DNA of 64,000 nucleotides, from positions 47,345,561 through 47,409,560 of the forward strand of contig NC_088775.1 in assembly GCF_954871325.1 (NCBI RefSeq), read 5' to 3'. This document shows, in pieces, positions 45,728 to 55,129 of this stretch. Below the pieces are notes generated by a model, which was not told where the DNA came from, ran no database searches, and worked only from the letters and a program-made list of their open reading frames with translations. How positions within the stretch are numbered: position 1 is the first letter of the stretch; each line of letters opens with the position of its first letter. This stretch comes from Gordionus sp. m RMFG-2023 (lineage: Eukaryota; Nematomorpha; Gordioida; Chordodea; Parachordodidae). Position numbers and translations under genes: made by a program.

Positions 45728-48421
45728 CTAATTCTTTAAAAAACTTAGAGCTTTGCTACCGAAGGTGGTAAGAGTATAGCAGGCGATAGGTATGAATAAG
45801 AAAGAGGGGTCTATGGAACTATATTTGATAGTTTTACGAGTTTCTGCTAGAGCGAGGGCATCGACATTGTGGTTGGATGGTGCATTTGGGTCTATGCAGG
45901 TGAAGTCCCAGACTAGTAGCTGGCCCCTTGACCAAGGAATCAAGGACATTCCATCAGGACGTTTTCCGTCGGATCTAAAAATGCCGGTCGGTTCAAGTCT
46001 TGATGAAATGCCTGCGGATTTGAGAGCGCGCAATATGATGTCATTGCAATTGGTGTGCCGTGGAAAACGGCCTCGGCAAAAGCGGCAATGGAGGCAATGT
46101 CTGCCCTTAGGATCGACGCTGGTTTCGCAGTGTTTGCATTGGTATGGTAGAACAATTTCGCAATTGAGCCGTAATCCAATGGCAAATCTTAGCTCGTCAG
46201 CGGTCAGCAATAAGTCGAGGTTGTTGGAGGGTATAGTTTCCAGAAACTCGTAACCCGATCCTTGGTTTAATTGGTGAAAGACTGTGAGATCGTCGTCATG
46301 AAGGCTCGATTTTAGGTAAGCGACGGAGCCTTCGTTGAGTGGAGTATCCCAGTCTCTCTGAGGAGGGTCGAGGAGTGTTTGGGACAACGGAATTGTCCCA
46401 AATGGTCTGGGCTTCAGCTAATAATGGGTCAGGAAAGTGAGAAAGCTGGCTAATGTGTGAGTCAGATGAGAGGCGGGAGGCGATGAATCCACTGATGGAA
46501 AGAGTTAAAGGTGAGCGTAAGCCGATGCCCCCGATCTTGCATGGAAGTGATGCTTGTAGCCATGAATTATGGTTGAAGCGAAGATTAAGGATCTCTTCGG
46601 CAAGAGATTTGACGGAAGTTTCAAATGATTTTAGTGAGTCGGGAAATTTAAAGATTGAGGTGGATCGAAGAGCGTAAAGAATTTTAGGAATGTAGTAAAA
46701 GTTTTTGAGGAGAAAAAAAGCTTGATGGCGAGGGAGAAATTTAGAGATGTTTTTGAAATGAAGTAAGCTAGATGACGCGTTAGAGAAGAAGTGATTAATG
46801 GATTGCAAGCCACCGACAGGTGAGCCGAGATGAGTGAGGGATGATAGCTCGGTTGTAAGGAAGTTATGGGTGAATGGGATGGAACAATGAAGTGGACAGA
46901 TCTCGGTTTTTTGTTCGCTAAGTGAAAGTCCAATTGCGGCGGAATGTGTATTAATGATGGCGAGGGCCTTGGCGACCTCGTGAGGGGAGCCGCAGAACAT
47001 TCCGTCGTCGATGTACCAAGTGTGGAGTGGAAGATTGCAGTTGGTAGAAATGTTTTTGACCATTTCGTTGATTCCAATGCAGAAAAGTATCGAGCCTAGA
47101 GGATCGCCTAGCTGGATCCCTTCAGATGATGAAAGTAAGTAGTTGTTGATTGGAGATGAGATGGCTTGGAATAGCAGGAGTGGAAAAATTGGGAGAAGGT
47201 GGGAAATGAGTGGTATATTTGTGGAAGAAAGTGGGAACGGCGAATGGAGTTGAAGGCGTTAGAAAAATCAATTTTGACGAGGATTTCGTCGCTAGGGTTG
47301 GTTTGGAGATGGATGCGAGTAGCGTGTGTGGCTATTTCGCAACCTCCCTGGATGCCAATACCGAGTTGATGGGGTGCTAAAATTAAGGCTACGTTGTCCT
47401 TAATTTTGGAAGCTATGAGTTTAGCAACGAGGCGACGGAATACGGTCCCGATTGCTATCGGCCGGATGTCCTTGTTCGGCTTTTCGAGTGCGATTAATTT
47501 AGCGCCGAACAGGAGTGGCCTGATGGATTCGGGAACAGGTCCATGTGCAATTTTGTTGCAGAATGTTGTTAGATTCTGTAAAATAGGGACCTGGCTTACT
47601 ATGAGGGGGGATGTAAGGTCCTGGAGGAAGATGAGGCGAAGCCCATCATACCCAGGCGAGGAGTCGTGATGAAAGGATAGGATACTTTTGCGCACCTCGA
47701 CGGGGGTGAAATTAGTGGGAAATATGTTGGGCGGAGGAGGAGGTATGAGGTCACCTCCAGGAGGGTGCTTAAGTTTAAGTTTGTTGTAGCTCTCCTCATT
47801 ACTGGTTGCAATTGAGTCGTCAGATGCTAGTAAGCGGAGAGCAGATTTGATGTTTAGATTGTTTATTTTGTTAGAAATTATCTTAGCCTTTAATTGGAGG
47901 CTGAAAAGTTTTTTAGAATTATGAGGAGAAAAAGTGGATGTGAGGGTGAGGGGGTGTATGGTTGCGTCTTTAATTTGTTGGGTTAAAGATTTGTGAATCT
48001 CAGGATTGGGAGGTTGGAGAGTCGTGAAAGAAAATGGAAAAAGTTTGAGCCAATGATCTAGAGAGGAAAAGTTATTTAATAGTGAATGAAGACAGGTAGA
48101 GAGAGCTTTGGCTACTTGTATTCTAGAGCCTTTGGGAATTCTAGAAATAATGGAAGGTTTGTCGGATTTTAGAAAGTTAATGATGTCGACGTGAGTGGTA
48201 GGTGGGAGGGAAATGAATGTGCCTGATGTGGTTGGTATGTGGGCGTTATTGGATGAGATGGAAGTATAACTGTGAGTAGAAAAAATGGAGAGGGGATTTT
48301 GGAAGGGAGGGGAAGGACGTTTTCTAGACTCAGGACAAGCACTGCCTTTGGATTTGTGCTTGGTGAAAAGGCCGGATTTGGTGATTTTTATGTTTTTGGA
48401 ACACGTGGGGCAGCGTTCCAT
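45728..48421 (-). CDS. RT with N-terminal zinc finger and C-terminal restriction-like endonuclease (two frameshifts)
   Basis: The frame starts MERCPTCSKNIKITKSGLF with a C-x2-C … H … C finger (residues 4-29, DNA binding). A proline- and serine-rich stretch follows, then the RT. The RT shows SPGYDGLR, FGAKLIALEKPNKDIRPIAI, HQLGIGIQGGCEIATHATR, VKIDFSNAFNSIRR (motif A), GIQLGDPLGSILFC (motif B) and TWYIDDGMF (motif C, catalytic DD). The C-terminal part (45728-46387) has a C-x2-C … H-C-x2-C cluster (CKHCETSV, RHCLHCRFCRGRFPRHTNC). It is followed by GKRPDGMSLIPW and LLVWDFTCID, a PD-(D/E)xK-like endonuclease that would nick the target. Domain order is as in R2-like LINEs, but the exact clade is not certain. 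Frameshifts near 47165 and 46390; otherwise open over ~890 codons, so the copy is young. Confidence 0.85.
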
Positions 48422-48650
48422 TGTGTGGATAAAGAAAGGTTGTGAATAATTGTGTTGAGAATGGGGATGTGACAGGGACTAGGAAGAAATAATCTGCAGA
48501 GAATAATGATGTTGTAAAGATAAGGTTATTAAATATGAGAGGAAAGAATGGGCGGTTGTTGGGGTTGGTTGGTGTTTGATAGAGGTTGGTTATTTGTTTT
48601 AATAAATGTAATGGTTAAAGTAAAAAAAAGATTGAAAGACTGAGGAACAT

Positions 48651-49260
48651 ATATAAAAGGGAGAAAAAAAGATAATTATTTAGGGTATGTTTATGAAATG
48701 GAAAAGAAAAATTATGTTGTATTAATGGGGATATTACAAGGAACGTAAGATAATTTGAGTCTTGAAGAATATATATATAAGAAAGTAAAAAAAAAAGAAA
48801 AGATTTGGTTCAATTGTGAGGAATAAATGTGTACAATTAAAAAAAAAAATATTATGCATGTAAAAAGAGAGTTGTGATTATGAAAGAATAAAAAGATATA
48901 TATATATGTAAATGTTAAATTAGTTGAAATGTTGAATGTTGTTAAAAAGAAACAATATATAAAAGGGGAGAAAAAAAAAATATTTTGGGTATGTTTATGA
49001 AAGGGAGAAGAAATATTATTTTGTATTAAAGGGGATATAAAAAGGAATGTGAGAGAATTTGAGTCTTGAAGAGTATATAAATGAAAAAGTAAAAAGAAAA
49101 AAAAATTAATTTGGTTCAATTGTGAGGAATAAATGTGTACAAAGAAAAAATGTGCATGTAAAAAGAGAATATGTGATTATAGTTGTGAATGAAAGAAAGA
49201 ATAAATATATATATAAGTGTTAAATTAATTGAAAGCTAAATGTTGTTTAAAAAAAAATGT
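48651..49260 (-). repeat. 306-bp tandem unit upstream of the RLE LINE ORF
   Basis: Two units (48651-48956 and 48957 to about 49260) share AGGGTATGTTTATGAAA-like, TTTGAGTCTTGAAGA and GGTTCAATTGTGAGGAATAAATG words in the same order. Purine-rich on the plus strand, hence a spurious phenylalanine-rich frame on the minus strand. A third, weaker and shorter echo may continue to about 49440. Confidence 0.75.
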
Positions 49261-50352
49261 GAATTTATTGAATATTTAAATGTTATAAGATGAATCAATA
49301 TGGAAATTCGTGAATGTATAAAATAAGTGTTAAATTGGTTATAATGTTAAATATTAAAAAGTCTATATGTAAATTTATTGATATATTATAAGTGTTGAAC
49401 TAATTGAAGATTAAAAGTTATTTTTAAAAACAAGTTGTTTAATAAGTTTTAAAAATAAGTATTGAAAAAAAAGAAGAAAGTAAGATAACTTCTGGTGAAA
49501 AAAAAGGGAGGCAATCCTTGAGTCTAAATTGGGTGGATTGAGAAGACTTTTGAATATTAATGTTTGAAGTTAAATTATCCCTTTCTTTGGAATTGAATCC
49601 TCTTGAAGAATAGACATGTTTGATTTAATAGAGAAAATAGACCGGATTTATTGTTGGTACATAATTGTTGTTAAGATTCCAATTAGTTTTCCTTTGCAAC
49701 ATTCTGTTATATTGCTGGATTCAATTTTATGAGGTTGGGTGACATAATGATGATGTTAAGGTGAATTTGTGGTTGCTGTAGAAGAAGTTACTTTATATCT
49801 CTATTGTTTCTCTTTAAAAAGAGTGTCAAATGTCATAAATGCTTGAAGATATAATAATGTGCTGTAACCATCTTGATGGATGATGCTAAGGTGAATTTAT
49901 AAATTGCTTCAATTTGTAATGCCAACTAAATTCAATTTTAAGGTTGGGATGTTAAGGTGGATTTATAATTGGGGAGATGTTACTTTTTGCTATATTAAGA
50001 TTTCTTTAATTTTTGAATATCACTTACACCTGATATACCAGAATATTTTGTTTTAATTGGTCAAGATGATTATACAGGGGAATAGAAATTAATACTTATT
50101 TTTAAAGCCATTTATGAACTGTCCATGAATGTCGTAATTTTTCTGTTATATTGCTTGGTATTTGTGTTTTGATGCTAAAATACCTTTTCAAATTTATCAA
50201 TGTTTAAACCACCAAAATTTTTGGCATATTCCTAAAAAAAATAAAAATTAATGTGCATAAAAAAATAATAAACAAATAAATAAATAATTTTAAATATTTT
50301 CCGTTAAAATTTATTATTATTATATAATTATAAATATTCTTTTTGTGATAAA
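49261..50352. other. Stretch between LINE 5' region and two-exon frame
   Basis: No gene. A short phrase, GATGNTAAGGTGRATTTRT, recurs near 49752, 49888 and 49950. The 5' border of the LINE is hidden here. Below 50220 the sequence turns very AT-rich. Confidence 0.4.
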
Positions 50353-50582
50353 ATGCGTGATATGAATCGGTAAGTTTTATAAAATTATAAATATTAAATT
50401 TATTTTATATTAGATTAATAGAGAAGCCATCTCCTGAGATGGCTCTCGAAATTCTTAAAGAGATAAAAAGTGAAGATATTGTGCCTATGATGTATCATTC
50501 TTCAAATGGATTAGTCGGGTATGTTGATGTAATTACTAAGCATATATTAGAGAGAATTCAACCAACAATATTATTGAAGTAA
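50353..50582 (+). CDS. Small two-exon reading frame of unknown function
   Basis: Exon 1 (50353-50369) encodes MRDMN plus part of a codon and ends at a canonical donor, CG|GTAAGT. A 44-bp AT-rich intron (50370-50413) ends TTATATTAG. Exon 2 (50414-50582) continues LIEKPSPEMALEILKEIK, then SEDIVPMMYHSSNGLVGYVD and VITKHILERIQ, to a TAA: 61 residues in all. It has balanced amino-acid use, amphipathic helical character and no low-complexity bias, unlike other chance frames here. It does not resemble a transposon protein that I recognise. It lies inside the foldback element, between the LINE and the right arm, and may be a captured host exon pair or the tail of a longer gene. Confidence 0.45.
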
Positions 50583-51964
50583 ATATAAATATATATATAT
50601 ATTACAAAAACAATCAGAGACTTTTAACCTTGGCCCCGGGTATATGTAGCAGGCCATATTTTGAATTTTTTAATAGTAAGTGGTCTGTTTTGAGCTCGCC
50701 ATTCGGTCAAATCATAATATTTTCAAAAAATTAATTAGGATAATGCTTAACACGTTATTGTTCACGTATAAACCAAAAATGAAGAATTTTCTATGTATAA
50801 CGCCAGCAAGACAGTATTTCGGTTTCAAATCGGTTATCGGTCAAATCACGATATTTTTAAAATATTTTTTGGGATAATGATTTGCACGTATTTATAGATA
50901 AATAAACCAAAAATGATTATTTTCCAAATAATATTAACACCAAATTTGGTCGATCGAATATTTAGTAAGTGGTCGGTTTTGAGCTCGCCATTTGGTCAAA
51001 TCATAATATTTTCAAAATATTTTTTAGGATAATGTTTAACACCTAAATATACACGTACAAACCAAAAATGAAGAGATTTTGATCAATAACGCCAGCAATA
51101 TGTTCCTTACAAACTTTCTACTATTTTTCGATTCTAAACCTACTCATTAATTAAATCTCAAAGAAACCTCTATTTTTTAAATTTATTTAAGGTTTTTCAC
51201 ATGTATTTACATCCAAATACAAAAAAAGCGCTATCCAATATTTATTCTGGTTTCCTAAGAATATATTTTCATATTTATGTATTTAACGCCCTCTTATGGA
51301 TATAAATTTGTTAAATTTTGTAATTGAAAAATAAAATATAAGTTGTAATAAGCTAGTAAATATATTTTTTTTCTAATAATCTTAAGTAAAAATAGAATTT
51401 TAAATTATTTGATATTTAATATCAATTTTTTAATTAATTAAAAATTGATTTATGTAAAATAAAAAAAATGTTTTTGAAAAATTTTTTTTAAAAGATATTA
51501 TATCATCAAATTATGATTGATTATGATTAATTGCTTTTTGACAGTTTAGCAAGACCGTATTTAGTCATACCCAAGTATAAAAAATTAAAAAACGTAAAAT
51601 AGTTTTCACAATTTTTATAAAATTATACTGGTTAATTTAAATAACAGTGTTTTTATGAAAACACCGCTAAACGCTTCTACTCAATTTCTAAGCAATTTTA
51701 CTCATTATTTTCAAATAAAATGAAATAAAATACATGTGAAACCGGGGCAAAATGAGTTAAGTGTTTATTTATTTACTCTTACATATCTTACACTTTTTTT
51801 TGGATAAGAGGGCAGACCTATCTTTCAGCATAAGAGTTCTATATAGGCATTGAGATAATTCAAAATTGAGTGCAAAATCGTCACAATCCTATTTTAAAAA
51901 AAAATATTATTCAATTAATATAATTATAAAAAAATGTTTCGAAATAAATTAGTCATTATTAGCA

Positions 51965-52215
51965 ATTATCGCTATAATATCTTCGCGATAGTTGTTTCGC
52001 TATATTGTATTCGCGTTAATGTATTCGCTTTAAAGTTTCGCGATAAAGGTTTCGCTATAAAAAATTCGCGATATTTGTTTCGCTATATTGTATTCGCGGA
52101 ATAGTATTTGCTATTATGGATTCGCGATAAAAGTTTGGCCATAAAATCCATTCACGATAAACGACATTGGCGATAAAAGCTTTCGCGAAAAAGTGTTTCG
52201 CGATAAAAGTTTCGT
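51965..52215. repeat. 14-bp TTCGC array, alternating TTCGCG and TTCGCT
   Basis: About 13 copies of a 14-bp unit in 250 bp. From 51982 the spacing is 14 bp almost without slip for eight units (TTCGCGATAGTTGT, TTCGCTATATTGTA, TTCGCGTTAATGTA …), then looser. GCGATA and GCTATA forms tend to alternate, giving a 28-bp higher-order unit. It lies in the right third of the 13.5-kb hAT element and has no counterpart in its left part. It looks like an iteron-type protein-binding array; function is inferred. Confidence 0.8.
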
Positions 52216-52617
52216 TGAAATGTATTTACTGGCTATAACATATTATTTAAGAATTATATTATAAATATGAAATACTTGCAAAAGACCAATCTTATATATT
52301 TCTTCAATTTTTAGGTATATAAAAATTAATTATACACTAATTTAATTAGTATTATTAACATATACACATTTTGACCAATTTTGAGAGAAATCGGTCCAAT
52401 AGATAAAAAGTTAAGGGGTGGTGGCCAGTCTTCAAACATGGCCATTTATGGCACATTTCCCCTAATGGCAGAACAAAATTTTGACATGATTTGTGTTTTC
52501 CTATGTATGCAGAGCCTAAATAATGATTTCACAAATTTACACAAAATTGATATATAATATAGATTTACTTTTTATAAAATAATAATATTCTTTAAATAAA
52601 ATTCTTTATTATTTTTG
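52216..52617. other. AT-rich, nothing recognised
   Basis: Interval of the hAT element between its two right-hand arrays; no reading frame or structure seen. Confidence 0.4.
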
Positions 52618-52730
52618 GGTCTGGACCCGGGTATGAACCCCGGGTCTGGACCTCGGGTCTGAACCCCGGGTCTGGACCTCGGGTCTGAACCCCGAGTCTG
52701 TGCTCGCGGTTCGTGCTCAAAGCTGGTTTA
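52618..52730 (-). repeat. 13-bp GGGTCTG subterminal array (right)
   Basis: Inverse of the 39345-39475 array. GGGTCTGGACCTC and GGGTCTGAACCCC alternate with a 13-bp period, followed by CTGTGCTCGCGGTTCGTGCTC, the mirror of TGAGCACGAACC … GAGCACAG on the left. Fewer units are preserved, about six. Confidence 0.85.
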
Positions 52731-53059
52731 GTTGATATTTTCGACCCAAACCCCGGGTCTGGGCTCTACACAACCAATCAATTAACAAAACTAGTAAGGA
52801 ATGAAACCACTAAGGGTTGGAGAGAACGGGTTATTCAGGATAGAAAGGGTTTATATTCCTATGTAGTCTAAACCCCAGATCGTGTAATACGAAAACATGC
52901 TCACCGCTAATAGACCGTTTGATATCAGATACGACGGAGCGCATGATCGCTGGCAGCGATCAGTGAGAGTGTGAGACCCCAAGGCGAGGGCGGACACTTA
53001 AGCCCCCGAAACGAATGATTGAAGAGATATAGACATCTCTCAATTAACGTAGGGGGAAA

Positions 53060-53110
53060 TGTAGTAAAGAAGTAATCTATTGTAATATTTTATCATATTA
53101 TATTTGCCAG
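53060..53110 (+). repeat. 3' LTR remnant of the 35117 element
   Basis: 51 bp starting TGTAGTAAAGAAGTAATC after the purine run AGGGGGAAA. It matches 35117-35174 apart from a short TTATATA difference, and is cut by the hAT terminus at 53111. Confidence 0.85.
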
Positions 53111-53899
53111 TAGTGTTGTTAATCGGCTTAGCCGAGTCGGCTCGAACAGAGCTCACCCAAATTTTGGGTCGTTTTTTTCGACTCTAACTCAAAGTTTTGG
53201 TCGTTTTTTACGACTTCGACCCGAGTTCAAGCCGAAAAAACCGACTTCGACCCAAAATATGGGTCGTTTTTTTCGACTCCGACCCAAGTCCAAGCCGAAA
53301 AAAACGACCTCGACCCAAAATATGGGTCGTTTTTTACGACTCCGACTAAAAATTTGGGTCATTTTTTTCGACTTCGACCCAAAATATGGGTCGTTTTTTA
53401 CGACTCCGACTAAAAATTTGGGTCGTTTTTTACGACTCCGACTAAAAATTTGGGTCGTTTTTTTCGACTTCGACCCAAAATATAGGTCGTTTTTTACGAC
53501 TCAAACTTGAAGTTTGGGTTTTCGACTCCAACTCAAAGTTTGGGTCGTTTTTCTGACTCAGACTCAAACATCGGGTCGTTTTATTCAATCCGACCCAAAA
53601 TATGGATCTTTTTTTTTAAAGTCGACTTAAAGTTAGGGTTGCTTTTTTCACCCTTAACCCAATATCTAGATCATTTTTTTTGACCAAAAGTCAAATAACA
53701 TTTAGTATATATTAATATTATAGGCGGGAAAGTTACTTAAAGCTTCTTTAAATTATAATACTCTGGATTAACTATTCATCATAGTTATTTTTTTAAATTT
53801 TTAAGTGAAAATGCACCATAGAAAAGAGCCATTTGTTATGATGGTTATTTTTGAACTTTTTTAAATGAAATAGATAAAAATATATATTGTAGACATGTT

Positions 53900-55115
53900 A
53901 AATCAAAATTTCAGTGAAGATGTACCATAGATAAGTGACAATTGTCATAATCGCCATTTTTGAGCCTTTTTGAGTTTTTTTAAAGGAAATAGCTAAAAAT
54001 ATATATTCTAAACATGTTAAATTAAAAATTCAGTGAGGATGTATCATAGATAGGTGACAATTGTCATAATCGCTATTTTTGAACTTTTTCAAATTTTTTT
54101 AAAGGAAATAGCTAAAAATATATATTCTAAACATGTTAAATTAAAAATTCAGTGAGGATGTATCATAGGTAGGTGACAATTGTCATAATCGTTATTTTTG
54201 AACTTTTTTCAATTTTTTTAAAGGAAATATCTAAAAATATATATTCTAAACATGTTAAATTAAAAATTCAGTGAGGAAGTATCATATATAGGTGACAATT
54301 GTCATAATCGCTATTTTTGAACTTTTTCAAATTTTTTTAAAGGAAATATCTAAAAATATATATTCTAAACATGTTAAATTAAAAATTCAGTGATGATGTA
54401 TCATAGATAGGTGACAATTGTCATAATCGCTATTTTTGAACTTTTTCAAATTTTTTTAAAGGAAATAGCTAAAATTATATATTCTAAACATGTTAAATTA
54501 AAAATTCAGTGAGGATGTATCATAGATAGGTGACAATTGTCATAATCGTTATTTTTGAACTTTTTCAATTTTTTTAAAGGAAATAGCTAAAAATATATAT
54601 TCTAAACATGTTAAATTAAAAATTCAGTGAGGATGTATCATAGATAGGTGACAATTGTCATAATCGCTATTTTTGAACTTTTTCAATTTTTTTAAAGGAA
54701 ATAGCTAAAATTATATATTCAAAACATGTTAAATTAAAAATTCAGTGAGGATGTATCATATATAGGTGACAATTGTCATAATCGCTATTTTTGAACTTTT
54801 TCAAATTTTTTTAAAGGAAATAGCTAAAAATATATATTCTAAACATGTTAAATTAAAAATTTAAGAGGATGTATCATAGACAGGTGACAATTTTCATAAT
54901 CGCTATTTTTATCATTTTTTAAAGAAAATAGCTAAAAATATATATTCTAAACATGTTAAATTAAAAATTCAGTGAGGATGTATCATAGATAGGTGACAAT
55001 TGTCATAATCGTTATTTTTAAACTTTTTCCAATTTTTTTAAAGCAAATAGCTAAAGATATATATCCTAAACATGTTAAATTAAAATATCAGTGAGGATGT
55101 ATCATAGATAAGGGA
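53900..55115 (+). repeat. 119-bp tandem array, left arm of copy B
   Basis: About ten units. GTATCATA recurs at 54041, 54160, 54279, 54398 and onward with an exact 119-bp step; the first and last units are degenerate and one near 54860-54960 is shortened. Orientation is opposite to the right-arm array. Confidence 0.9.
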
Positions 55116-55129
55116 CAAAAAATGTTATT

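Larger units (their letters stand above)
45391..49260 (-). mobile_element. RLE-type LINE with poly(A) tail and tandem 5' repeats (5' border approximate)
   Basis: The 23-base T run at 45391-45413 is the poly(A) tail of a minus-strand retroposon whose single long ORF (45728-48421) lies upstream. On the 5' side, a unit of 306 bp beginning ATATAAAAGGGGAG is repeated at 48651 and 48957. It may be a tandem promoter monomer as in mouse L1, though that function is inferred. The 5' end lies somewhere between 49260 and 50350. It inserted into the unique centre of the foldback element. Confidence 0.75.
44170..51600. mobile_element. Large foldback element with ~1-kb inverted arms
   Basis: The left arm (about 44170-45230) and right arm (about 50650-51600) are inverted copies. 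Matching pairs include GTATGACTAAATACTGTCTTG with CAAGACCGTATTTAGTCATAC, GGAAACCAGAATAAATATTGG with CCAATATTTATTCTGGTTTC, and CTTCATTTTTGGTTTATAC with GTATAAACCAAAAATGAAG. Within the arms a unit of about 280 bp (AAAACCGACCACTTACTAAATAT …) is partly tandem, at about 44736 and 45016. The centre (45230-50650) is occupied mostly by an RLE-type LINE plus a two-exon reading frame. Exact ends and target duplication are not clear, because the arms fade into AT-rich DNA. No transposase of its own is visible; the superfamily is unknown. Confidence 0.75.
39283..52793. mobile_element. 13.5-kb hAT element with transposase and nested cargo
   Basis: The left end TAGGGTTGTTAATT at 39283 and the right end ending AATTAACAAAACTA at 52793 are inverted repeats. 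GTAAGGAA stands on both sides (39275-39282 and 52794-52801), a perfect 8-bp duplication. The TAGnnTTGTTAA terminus is shared with the foldback hATs at 8285 and 53111. Inward lie mirror-image 13-bp CAGACCC arrays, a four-exon transposase gene (41596-43623), a 14-bp TTCGC array (51965-52215), and an unrelated foldback element (about 44170-51600). Without the latter, the hAT itself is about 6 kb. It interrupts the integrase tail of the Ty3/gypsy fossil. Confidence 0.88.
35117..53110 (+). mobile_element. Ty3/gypsy LTR retrotransposon, fossil, split by large insertions
   Basis: Parts in order: 5' LTR (about 35117-35395), leader with a GTGGCGACGAGG primer-site-like word, gag (about 35470-36288, with a zinc-knuckle region at 36160-36260), protease (about 36340-36640), reverse transcriptase (about 36960-37780), RNase H (about 37860-38275), integrase (about 38560-39282, continuing at 52802-52905), a polypurine run, and the first 51 bp of the 3' LTR (53060-53110). 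A piggyBac MITE (37188-37357) sits in the RT and a 13.5-kb hAT element (39283-52793) in the integrase tail. The 3' LTR is cut at 53111 by a second hAT. It is broken in roughly five to ten places besides the insertions. The two LTR starts are very similar, suggesting a younger copy than the 19906 element. Confidence 0.88.

Noticed and set aside
45792-46253. Plus-strand frames of 153, 74 and 91 residues at 45792-47669
   Set aside because: Antisense to the RLE LINE coding sequence, which has motif support on the minus strand.
48712-49119. 135-residue phenylalanine-rich minus-strand frame
   Set aside because: Lies in the purine-rich 306-bp repeats; no motif, and it spans a repeat junction.
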